A DNA stretch of 64,000 nt from positions 62,001-126,000 of the forward strand of contig JAHNEJ010002744.1 of the NCBI GenBank assembly GCA_022559845.1, given 5' to 3'. The DNA comes from Amorphophallus konjac (Eukaryota > Streptophyta > Magnoliopsida > Alismatales > Araceae). The translations under genes and the position numbers were made by a program. The notes under the pieces were generated by a model. That model did not search any database. It was not told the DNA's origin and saw only the letters and a list, made by a program, of their open reading frames with translations. Positions 22,001-33,630 of the stretch are shown in pieces; the first letter of the stretch is position 1; each line of letters begins with the position of its first letter.

Positions 22001-25000
22001 ACAGATTTAATGCAAAACCTTGCTGCAAACTTATAGTAATATGAAATCCACAAGTCTCTCCGGTAATATTTCTCAGACTAGTAATAGTATCTTTGTGCAT
22101 ATCCTGAATCAAATCAACATATCTTTGAGAAACTCTTTTCTTTCCTAATGTTCACCAAATCAGCTCTCTCGGTATTCGATCATACCCCTTCTCCAGATCA
22201 AGAAAAATTGTATATAAGTATTTCCTCCCACCACTAAATGTCGTAACAAGAAAACGACTTATGTTGTAGATCTATTCAACATAAAACAAAACTGATTTTT
22301 GATACAGTAGTCGCACATCGTAGGCATTTCTCGATTACTCTTTCGCAAAGTTTCATGGTATGACTCATAAGTTTAATTCTACGGTAATCATTACAACTTT
22401 GAATATCTTCTTTCTTTTTATAGAAAAGAACCGAACGTCCGAAACACTTTTTCTCCAGTCTTTTGGTATTTACCGTTCCTTCAAAATTTTACTGAAAGTT
22501 TAGTTAGTCACTTAATACCAACATCTCTTAAGTCTTTCCACACTTCAATAGGTAAGCTATCTGGGTCTTAAGATCTTCTCCGCTTTTATTTTTCTAAAAA
22601 CATTCTCCACTTTTGACATCTTAATATGACTGAAATACTAATATTTATCTAACTTTGTTGACTCCTAGGCACTTTTTAAAGTAAATCTTTGACGCAATCT
22701 TCATTAAGTAATTTCTAAAAATAAGTACGTCACACCTCTTTTTTTTGAAAGGTGACAAAAAAGCCACATTTAAATAAGGGTGAAAAAAACAAGGTAAATG
22801 ATACAGTAAAAGCTAAAAAACACTGAGAACTCTACCGAGATGGTAGAGTCGTGATAGGGAACAGAAACCATCCCCCTCCTATAGAGGCCAGGGCCTCTGA
22901 GAGTTAAGGAATGAATTATAGGGTCAATTTTTTCCACCCTCCCAATTTATACAGTAGCTTAGATTGTTGTACAGTGGAATTGAAAGTAGACAAATGCCAA
23001 TCCTGGATGCTTTAAATGTATCCACATCTTTTTTATCTCAAGATCTTTAACTAAAATCCTTGATATTCACCTTTAATGCATCGAACATGATCTAGATCTC
23101 TATTTTCTCTCTCTCTTAATTTAGCAAATTTAAATTTGTCATTTTTGTCTTCTCGAGTTCTTAATTTATTATACATTTCTTCAAATGTCTTTGATTTAGT
23201 TTCACTAACTATTTTCTTAGCCTTCTTTTGAGCTATTTTATAAGCTTCGAGAGTTTGATTATTCTTGTTATTTTGCTAAGCTTTAAGCCATTCTTGTTTT
23301 ACTCTAATGGTATTTTAGATTTCATCACTCCACCACCAAGTCTCTTTTTCTAGATTCCTTTTACCTTTTGATTCACCTAAGAGTTGTTTTGCTACATTAG
23401 TATTAAAAATAATATTTTAATCTTCTATGTCACAAATCTGCAATACATCTCTGGTGTTTTTATGGCTAGCTCTCATGGAGTTTAGATTGTTCTGGTTTTA
23501 TGGTTTTTTGCTGGTATTCTACTTGAGTATTTAGGGTATTAGTATTAGATGAAAATAAATGACCATGGCCCTTCTGAGATGAGTAAAATTACTACGAACT
23601 TACCAGAATTTGACAAACTATGCAAATGTAGCAATGTTGGATTTTTGGAGTGTTGGGATGCCACAATTATCTTCTGCATGTTGCTAATCCAATTATGCTG
23701 CTTTTACTTGTTATGTATGAGATAATTATTTTTTTCACAATGTTTATTTTTGCTCTGACAATTTCTTTCTTTTGTTTATTCACATTAAATCTTGAATCCA
23801 GGGTGGTGTATCTAGACATGGTTTCATTTGGTCAGCCAGTGAAGGAGGCAATGAGGAAGAGTGGAGACACTCAGTTGCATCGATACCTGCAGAGAAACTT
23901 AACGAATCCTTAAGTAATGTCCATGGTGAGCCAGATTCATCACATCAAGATGCTAGTATTGCTCCAACTTCCGGAGAGTTGCAGCCTGAGTCTGAGGGTA
24001 CTGGTTCCACTGATGGTGATGAGGAGCATCACAAAGATGTTGATTTTGAGGGAGAGGTGATATTTTTATGAATAATACTTGCCTGTTTTGTTCTTTACTT
24101 TTAAACACATGATTTATTTTAAATTTTATTTGTTTTTCAGGTTGAAGCAACCTTCCACAGGGCTGTTGATGAAGGAATTAATGAAGAAAATGTGATCCTA
24201 GAAGTGAACTCGCTCAAGTATGGTTTGCTTTCTTTTTCTTTAGTTTCACTAGTATGTCCTGTGTTCCATTTATGCACAACATCTATTAGGTCACAAGTGA
24301 TCCGCAAAATTCTAAAATTATTTTGTCATCATATGCACTCTGAAGCTCTGGGTAAGGTTTTGCTGGAGATGGCTACCTGGGGAGGATAGTCACCGGAGCT
24401 CGCCTCTAGAGTGAACCGTATTCCTCTTGGTAGTAGAGTAGAAACTAGCAACAGGTCGGCGGGCTGGGGTGGGCGATCGCCAGAGCTACCTTCCGGAGTA
24501 AACTGCCCCCTCGGAGGCGGGCAACTACGGAGGTTCTTCCCTAGTACAACGCTGTACAGGGGGGACAAGGGTGTTGTTGGAGATGGGGACGAAGGTTGAC
24601 GAATGCCTGCGATGCCTCCTGGCCGAGGGTTAATCTGCTTTTCGTGTAGGGGGAGAGGACATACCTCGCGATTCTGTAGGGTATTAAGGCCAGAGACCAT
24701 GGGGGATGGGAGGATGCCTCTTCAAAGGAGATCATATGCAAATGTTGTTCAGGGCAGGCCTCCCAAGTCGGCCGGTCTCCGTGGGTCATCAAGAGCTGGT
24801 GGAGACGGGTCCCGTACCCCGGAGCTTCTTGATGGTAGACTTGCTTGGTTACACCATTGTCTATGGGTGGCCCCCGTGGAAAGGGAAGTAGATGCACTGA
24901 AGATAAGGGAGTTGCTAGGCTCACGGGGTGATAGATGGGAAGCCTGTCAGGTGTCCAAGGTGGGATTCTTGGCGGTCGGGCGTCGGGAAGAGATCGTGGT

Positions 25001-28000
25001 GGCAGCGGGGGAGGCAGGGTATTTGGCGGCAAATGGCTTTTTCTTTTGTCTTCGACGATGGATTATGAGGAGGGGAATTTATGCCATCATGATGGTTGTC
25101 TAGCTCCGTCTTCCACTGGACGGGCGCCCTCTTATCTTCTGTGATGAGGAAGGTGTTTCCTTCTTTGTTCGGAGTTTTGGCATTGTTGAGACAAGGTACC
25201 TCCGTCGGTGGGCTCCATCACGGCCGTTGAAGCTTTGGTCCGAGTCAATAGCACTGGAGCGATGCTGTCAGCAATCTCTGTTGAGGTTGGAGGGGAGCTA
25301 TTCGTCGTCAGGGTGAGATTCCAAGTGGAGGAGTAGGTGTAGCGGTGGCCAGAGCTAGGGCAACCCTGTCTTGGGCGGGAGGAGGAAGAAGATAGAGGGG
25401 ATGAGGTACGTGGTTGGCCCACATACCACAGTTCAAATTTGAACCTTGGCGGCCAACCTTCCGGGTTGGGCGGACCGAATGCTGGTGGGTCAGGTGATGG
25501 GTCAATCCAAGTGCAGATGGGTTGGGTGGACTATGACCCCGACTCGACCAGGTCGCCATGTGACTTACCCTAATCCGGGTGTCACGGGCTTAGCGGGTCA
25601 TCGGGACCTGATAATGAGCATCTTCCTTGCCCGAAAACCATGGTCACTCCTCTGCGACGGCAGGCGGCCGAGGGAGGCTTTGGTTGGTGGGTATCAACGG
25701 TAAACTCTTGCGAACTTCGACGACCTCTCTCCGGTGAGCATCACCATCAACCTGCCGGAGGGGACATATCTCAGCTGATCCTCTGCGGGCACACACTGTA
25801 GCTGCTTAACTGTTCTCCCAGGGTGCGGTTGAACCTGAAAATCTTCTTTGACGAGCGACGTCTCCTCTCTGGCGATCAAGATCGGGCTATGGTGGTTGTC
25901 CCTCATGTGATATACAGGAGCAATCTGGTGCTAGGGTAGGAACCATGCACCACGACTAGAAGGGGTTCTTTAGCTAAAATTTATTTAATTTTAGAAAATT
26001 AAACATTTGATACAAAATCAATAATAAGTGTGAGAAGTGTATATTGATCATAATTTGAGCTCATAAAATTATGAATAATGATGAATTAACAAGGAAAAAT
26101 ACACACTTATCACACCCCCCAACTTACTCATTGCTAGTCCCTTAGCAATGTAATTAATGAAAAATTTAGGACCAACAAGAGTTAAAAGATATTCAGGCCT
26201 CATTTTCAGTTCATCTTTCATAGAGTTAACTAAAGATCAGGACTCTGGAGTAATTACCACAGACTAGCCTTATGTCGGAAATTCAGGTACATAATCAAGA
26301 ATCTAATCAAAATTCAGTAGCACTTGTGCATGTGTAATGCTAAGTCCACAGTGAAGACAATTGCATCCTCCATTTGCTATTCTGAACAAATGCCTTTCAA
26401 TTCTGCACTTCTTACTTAGAGCGTTCAATGCACACTAGCTTTTTGTCTGCGTTATTGATATGTCCCTTTTGGGATCACTATATATATATATTTTTTTTCT
26501 TTTCTCCTTTTCTTTTTCCTTTTTTTTTTCTTACACACATGATGCTGCACTACCCTTCACTGTTTTACGTGAACCTCAACACGTCTTAGGTGAAGTAGGC
26601 CCGGTTCCACAGATCCAAGTTCCCTTTTCCTTTTGACGCGAACCTCAACACGTCTTAGGTGAAGTAGGCCCGGTTACTCAGAATCGGAGCATTTTTCATG
26701 GTGTGTGTTTTTCTTTTTGTTCTCATACTTTTGTATGGCAGAAAGCTTCTAACATATCTCTTCTTCAGAAAATGCAGAATATCAGACAGTCTGTCTAAAA
26801 TAACAGAAGGCTTGTCCTTCTTGTTTCATTAGCGTGCAACGTGATTTTATTTTTTGAAAGTGCATCTGAACTTTAAAGAGATTCTTAAATCAATTTTCCA
26901 TGGCTAGAGTAAATAAATTATCCAACATCCTTTTCCCAGTTGTTTCTATTCAGAATCACTTTTCATGCGACATGAGTCAAGAATTCAACTCGGGGAAAAC
27001 TGTTGTTTAACATGACAATTCAAGAAAGTAAGAAAATTTTTTGTTGAAATTTTTAAAAATTTTAGAAATTTTAAGAAAAAATTTTTGTTTTTTTGTTGTA
27101 ATTTTTGACACTTATCTCCCCCCCCAACTTAAATGACATTGTCCTCAATGGCATAAACAGTAGAAAGATCAGAGGACATGTAAAGAGATAATATAGTTGG
27201 GATGGAAGGATACAACCTGATGGATAGGGCGAAGTGATGAGAGCTTCATTGCGTTGTGGCCTGAGAACTGTAAAAGAAACACACTAAAACAAATCATCAA
27301 ATCATAAAAACCGTGGGTGGCCTCCCAAGAAGCCATTTATTTGCACACTAAACTGTGAAGATGTTGGGCTGCCTCCCAAAAAGCGCTAAATTTAACGTCT
27401 TCAGCCAGACGCACCGTAGCTCAACAACCAACACGTTGATTTTAAAATGAGCCACCAAAGAATTGTATCCTTGGCAAAATTATCTTTTTCATGCCCTAAA
27501 GAAAACGAATGTGACTGGTGAGCGCAAGGGCGAGACAGAGATCGAGATGGAGGTAGCTCAAAAGCATTATCCTGAGGAAAGAATAGAGGAGGCACATTGG
27601 GAAAAATCATATCATGAAGTATGAAATATTCCTCCTGAGATTCCTTAGGATCAGATAAATCAGCATGTAGAGCTAGGGTGGACCAATGAGTTGGGAGAGT
27701 TTGAAAAGAATCACCATGGTCCAGAAGTGGCACAAGCTCTACCTGCTCCTCTAGATTGAAATTATCATGCGGCATACTCGAATCATTCAATTCCTCATTT
27801 ATCCCAACTTCAATATTCCAATAAATATTCAATTCTAGATCCATCTTCACTTCTTCTTCCTTCCCATCTTCAAAAATAATTTCATCAAAGTCATGTCCCA
27901 TCTCCACTTCTTCTCCATTCCCATCTTCAAAGAGAATTTCATCAAAGTCATGTCCCATCTCCACTTCTTCTCCATTCCCATCTTCAAAGAGAAGGTCATC

Positions 28001-31000
28001 ATGATCGGGGAGAGACTTGTGATGAGGTTCAATATATTCATCCTCTCCCTCTAACTGAAGATCATCCGCCTCTCTTGCATTTCCCTCATGTTGGCAAGCA
28101 AGCACTGGCTCCTCAAATCCCTTTGTAGGAGGGGGAATATGATCATTCATCAGTTCATCACCGTCATGAATTTCATTGCCATCAAATTCTTCAATCTCCT
28201 CAGATTGTCTAGGTTCCTCATTCAAATCGTTTTGACAAGATCTCTCCATAATTCCTGCATCTTCTAAATTAAGATTAATCAGAGGGTAATGCTCTTGGGG
28301 AATCATAGAGTGATCATAGTCAGTGGGAATGACTTGATGAGGATTAGGTTCAGAGGAATCAAAGAATTGCTCTCCCTCCATGGTTTTGACTTCCTCAGTA
28401 AGCCTATTGATGTGCTGTTGGAGGGATTGACTATGGAGAATGAATTGATCATCAGAGGCATTAGGTGTGGGTGGAAGAGATGAATAGTAATGATTTGTCT
28501 GTTGGGCTGGGTCATAATGGTCATCAGAGGTTTTGGCCCAAATACGATTTTCATCATTCCCTTCTTCTCCCCCCGACGACTCAAGATCATCATAATCCTC
28601 TTCACAAATGGAATGGGGTTTAGGCTCCTCAGGTTGCTCTTCCGTTACGTCCTCCGCATAAGACTCTTCCATGATTCCCTCAAAATCAACAGTGACATGA
28701 GTGGTAGATTGTGGGATCATAGGTTGAGCATATAGACTTTTATCATTATAACATCCAAGAAGTTGGTCCTCAAGACTTGTGGAGTTGTTAGGCATTGGAT
28801 CCACTTCCGTTTCTATGATGTTTTCAGCAATCCTACTCACTTGGGCCTCAAAGTTTTGCAATTGTTCCTGCAAGGCTTGTTGTTGAGTTTGGAAGAGCCG
28901 TGTCAATTTATCAAACATCTCCTCCTTATCTGTGTATAGAGGAGATAGATAATTGGGCTGAGAGTCAGATTGTGCTGGATAGTAATTTGAAGGGCACTCA
29001 GTCTGAAAATCAGGAGAGTGTATTGGTTGCCCTCCATAATAGGGTTGATCATAAGAATGGACTTGATTGTAAGGATCATTGGAATATGAATCCCAATCTG
29101 CAAAGTGTGGATTTGAAGGACGTTGAATGGGGTCTTGGTATGGTTCCCAAGAAGATGATTGTTGATTTTCCCACCTAGGATATGGATTTGTGTGAGAGAA
29201 AGAGGTGGAAAAATCCGATGACCATTGATATGGCTCTTGGGTGAAAGATGAATTGTAAACCCCATGTTGGCCGAATGATGGATTTGGATGATATGGGGTA
29301 AATGAATGATTTGAATTCAAATGGTCCGCATAGTTGAACATGAAGTAATATTTTTTTAAGATTTTCTTTGTATTTGGATTTTTTATTTTGTTTTATTTTA
29401 CATGCACACACAAGTAACACACAATTACCTAATGACCTAGATGCGACTTAAACCTACAAATGTGGTTTCACAAAGTGATTAAAGTGAACTTAAATTCACC
29501 CTCAGTATGTCCACCGGCCAGGTAAGGGGTGGGGAAGTGGGAGGTTCCCCCTACTTTCGTAGGGACCTTATTATACAAAACCACAATCCCGCTTAAGGCG
29601 TTTGCCATCCGACCGTCTTGCCTTAGACACCAGTTTTCATAAGAGGATAAATCTAAATATCACAGGAATCACAGTGGGATCCTAGGGCCAACGTCTACTG
29701 GCTTTTATTAAGGCCTAGGTAATGCAGAGATGCAAGGAAATTGTGGTTTTCGGGCTAAGGGAGGGTGATGAAATCCCCACCTTATCTTATTAGGGGTGTT
29801 GCCCTTAAAGTATTTTGAAATGTAATGCACACCACAATTTCAAACAAGGGGTTCTTTATGCAAAAATGAATGCCAGACTGGGATCAATAGAACGTACCTT
29901 GTCCCTCGCGATCTTCGCAATGCAATGCAGAAATTAAACAAAGACAAAGTCTAAGCTAAATGATGCATGACCTAGAGCATGAAAGTGTAGTTTCTACTCT
30001 TGTAATGAGGTCTTTTATTTGGTACAAATGAAGATTTTTTTGTTTTTAGTTAATGAACCTAACTAACCAGCATGCAAATTTTTCTTTTGTTTTGATTGTT
30101 TTTTTTTATTTTTATAGAGTTTTCAAGAAATTTTCAGATTTTTATAAAAAAAATTTCAGAAAGTGGAAAGATAGAACCTGTTTCGTGATTTCAGCCCTTT
30201 AGCAATGCTGCCGAGCTATTTAACGACGTTTCATATCCTTGGAATTTCAGATTCGATCTTCCTCTTTCTTTGATTTTCAAATTTTTTTCGTTTTCCTGCA
30301 CAAGTAAAGAAAGCAAAAATCAATATACAAATATACAAAGTAAACACAAGAGTATCCAACTATGAAAAGTATCTCCATTCCCCGGCAACGGCGCCAAAAA
30401 TTTGATGCTCGCTCGACAGTCGTTGTTAAAATTGCCGTGCCACACAAATTTCAAATATTTATAACCGCACTCACTCACTTATGGATTTGAAAACATGAGT
30501 ATAGTGGTAAGTACGGGTCGATCCCACGGGGAAGGAATTTTGGTTATTTTTCTTAGTTGGAAAATATTCTTGTGTTTTGAAAAATCATTTGTTGGAATTT
30601 GGAGTGCGATTATGAAAACTAATTGGAAAACATAACAGAATTCAAGTGAAAATAGGGGTTGGAAGAAATGAAATAATTTGAAATCTGAATGGAATTAGAA
30701 AAAGTTGAAAACATGAAAGTTATAGAGAATTGAAAAAGGAAGAACTTTTATGAAGAACACAGAAACAGAAAATAAAAGGAAGATAAGGAAAAACTTGAAA
30801 AACTATGACCTATTGGGTCGGATGAACAGTAACTGACAGAAAAATAGTACCTAGAAAATTTAATTCTAGAGCTCAAAAGAAGAGGAATTTGACAAAGTGC
30901 AAGAAGAAGAAAACTTAGAGATACAAGAGGGGAACAACTCTTATGAAGAATTCAGAGTGATTTGAGGACTAGAAAGACTTCAAAATGAATGAATGGAAGA

Positions 31001-33597
31001 AGGTATCACCACGGATGAACAGTAAATACATAGGACAGCACTTAAGAAAGTGGGTATTAACTCTATGAATTTGGACGAATTTGAGGAAATGATGAACATA
31101 GAAGTTGAAGAAAACTTAAAACCGAACAACTTTTATGAAGAACTCAAATTGAAATAAAGACTACAACCATGCCAAATAAGGCTAAGAACATGCTGAATTC
31201 ACAAATGAAACTTTTATTGAAATAAGAACAACTTACAACTTTGACTTCAAAAGCCTTGAAAATACAACTTGATGCATTCAACAACTTCAGAAATGTAAAT
31301 AATAACTTACATTACAAGTGACCAAAGCTAGCTCTCTCTCCTTTGCAACCTTGCCATCTTGCTAATTCTACTTGCTAACTCACTTGCTAACTTCTCATTC
31401 AAGACCAATGCACCCTTTATATAGGGGTTACAAAAACACTCCAAATAAGTGTACCCAATTTTAGCCTAAAATGGTAGGCAGGTAGGTTCTGCCCACTTTG
31501 CCATTTTTTTCGGATTTTTCTGAATTTGTTTGGCATTTTTTTGGCATTTTTCTTCTTCTCTTTCTCTTATTCTCTTTCTGCGGGCGCAACGCGCCGAACT
31601 GTTCGGCGGGTTCGGCCGCCGGCCGTGGGCCCCCGGTGCGCCCGCCGCTCCGCCATCGCCACGCGTCGCACGCGGCGCACGCGCCCGCGTGCGACGCGTG
31701 TGCCGCCCGCCTGCTGCCGCGTGTCCGGCCCCGCGTCGCCCTCCGCGGCCGTCGCCGCCCGCCACGACCCCCCCCCGCCCCTTTCGCCCTCTCCCGGCCT
31801 CGTCGCCCGTGCCGGGCGCCGAAGGCGGGAACGCGGGGGCGGGGCGGGTTTGAACTTTTTTTATTTTTTTTTATTTTTTTTTGTTTTAATTTATATATAT
31901 ATATATTATATATATATATCTATATAACTATATATATATCTATATATACTTAGAAAATTCCAAAAAAATAGCAAATAATTTTATTTTTTGTTCTAAATTT
32001 TTTTATTTTCTTTTTGAACCAATCCTCGAGCTTTTGGCCCATTCAAAATATAATTTTTATTTTCTTTTATTTTTTTTTCTTGGAGCTTTCCTCGAACTGC
32101 GTGCCTGCATAAATACGTAAAAATTATCATAAAAATTTATTTAATTTTAGAAAATTAAACATTTGATACAAAATCAATAATAAGTGTGAGAAGTGTATAT
32201 TGATCATAATTTGAGCTCATAAAATTATGAATAATGATGAATTAACAAGGAAAAATACACACTTATCATTCGCCATAGGTGGACTGGATGGAGTGCCCAC
32301 CAACCCTCTATAGACCGCACAAGGCGAAGGAGGGGGAAACCTGGAGGTGACACACCATCCCCTCAAGGAGCTAGAAGACTATAGCTTCTCCCTTGGGTAG
32401 GAGTCGTCTGAGCAGCATGAGGTCTCCAAGCTACTGGTAGGAACAGGGACACCTCCAGGACATTGACAGACCCTATTTCTTTGTGACAGGGAATTTTAGG
32501 AGATAGGGGCGTCTCAAGCCTCGGATGTGGAAGAACAGGAGTAGGAAGGGGACCTTGTCATCTTGGATACCCCCGAGGAGACTAGAATCGCATGGTAGGG
32601 ACAGCTGGACATGGGTAGAGTGGGAAGGGAGGAGGTGATGGGGATGGTGGAAAGATTGACAGAAGTGCAAGTGAGGGAGTGGGCAGAGAAGGTGGGAGTT
32701 TCTTTCGCAGGACTAGCGGGGGACCTGAAAGGGGTCTTTAATCAAGTACAGAAGAGATGGTTAATGAGCATGATTGGAGATGCGAAAGGAGGAAAGCCTC
32801 AAAAGAAGGCAGCTTTGGAGGGTCAAGAGGGGGAGCAGAGGAGGAGAGCGTAGGAGGGGGGAGGGTAGTGGAACTTTTCTTAGTCTAAATGAGGATTGTT
32901 TCATGGAATGTGAGGGGGATTTGTGAGGTCGAGAAGATAAGGGTAACTAAGGAGTTAATCAGAAGATACAAAATTGATATATTGTGCCTGCAGGAGTGGA
33001 TGAGGAAGCATTTATGTGGGAGATTGGGGGGGATGGGGGCAGACTGTCCAATGGGGTTGCAGCTCTGGCGGAGGGAAGGTTAGGAGATATTATGATACCA
33101 TAGAATCATAGTTGTTAAGGTGGGCACCAAGGTGCTCCTCAGACTGCAAGGCGCCAGACCGCTTTTTTTCAATGTGAAAAAGCGCCCAAGGCGGACGCCT
33201 AGGCGGGCTAAGCGCCAAGGCGTCCGCCTATGCGCGTTGGGCACGGTGACCCGCGACTAGCCCAAGTTCAGATCCGAACGAATAGGCCCAATCTTGGATC
33301 CTCTAGTTAAACCCCGACCCTTTGCCCCAATCCCCATTCCGCTATCCCCTTTCTCTCTCCTCGATCGAGCGCTCGGTTACTAGGGTTTGTGTCGTCTTCC
33401 ACCACGCGGCCATCATCCTTTGCTAGCGGAGCCGCAATCCTCTGTCGCCAGAGCTGCCGTTCTCTAGCACGTCCTCTGTCGCCTTTTTCTGGCATGTCTG
33501 TGCCCACCCAACTTTCTTCCGTCATGTCCATCGGGGTCCGTCGACTTCGTCGCATGTCCGTCGTGGTTCGTGCGTCCTCCACCTCCTGTATGCCCCC

Positions 33598-33630
<33 letters not shown>

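Larger units (their letters stand above)
25975..32268 (-). mobile_element. Non-autonomous Ty3/gypsy-type LTR element with an unknown 646-codon frame
   Basis: On the minus strand the parts are: a 1866-bp 5' LTR (32268-30403, TGATAAGTG...GCATCA); a primer site TGGCGCCGTTGCCGGGG (30396-30380), as in Athila/Tat-lineage elements; a 1.06-kb leader; one long frame (29341-27401); 1.3 kb non-coding; a polypurine tract AAGTTGGGGGGTG (26125-26113); and a 3' LTR truncated to 138 bp (26112-25975). No protease, reverse transcriptase, RNase H or integrase is present in the 4.29-kb interior. The LTR 5' ends are very similar by eye. The flanking LINE F sequence makes this a nested insertion. Left LTR loss must be a later deletion. 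Confidence 0.85.
30403..32268 (-). repeat. Full 5' LTR of the gypsy element (1866 bp)
   Basis: TGATAAGTG...GAGCATCA on the minus strand. It contains the GGGTCGATCCCACGGGGA motif (about 30507-30525), often present near LTR 3' ends in this lineage, a GC island at 31579-31853, and a TA-rich tract at 31890-31950. Other parts are AT-rich and non-coding. Confidence 0.88.

Noticed and set aside
31466..31953. Overlapping open frames on both strands across the GC island
   Set aside because: They arise from the lack of A/T-rich stop codons in GC-rich DNA, show no domain, and end as soon as composition changes.
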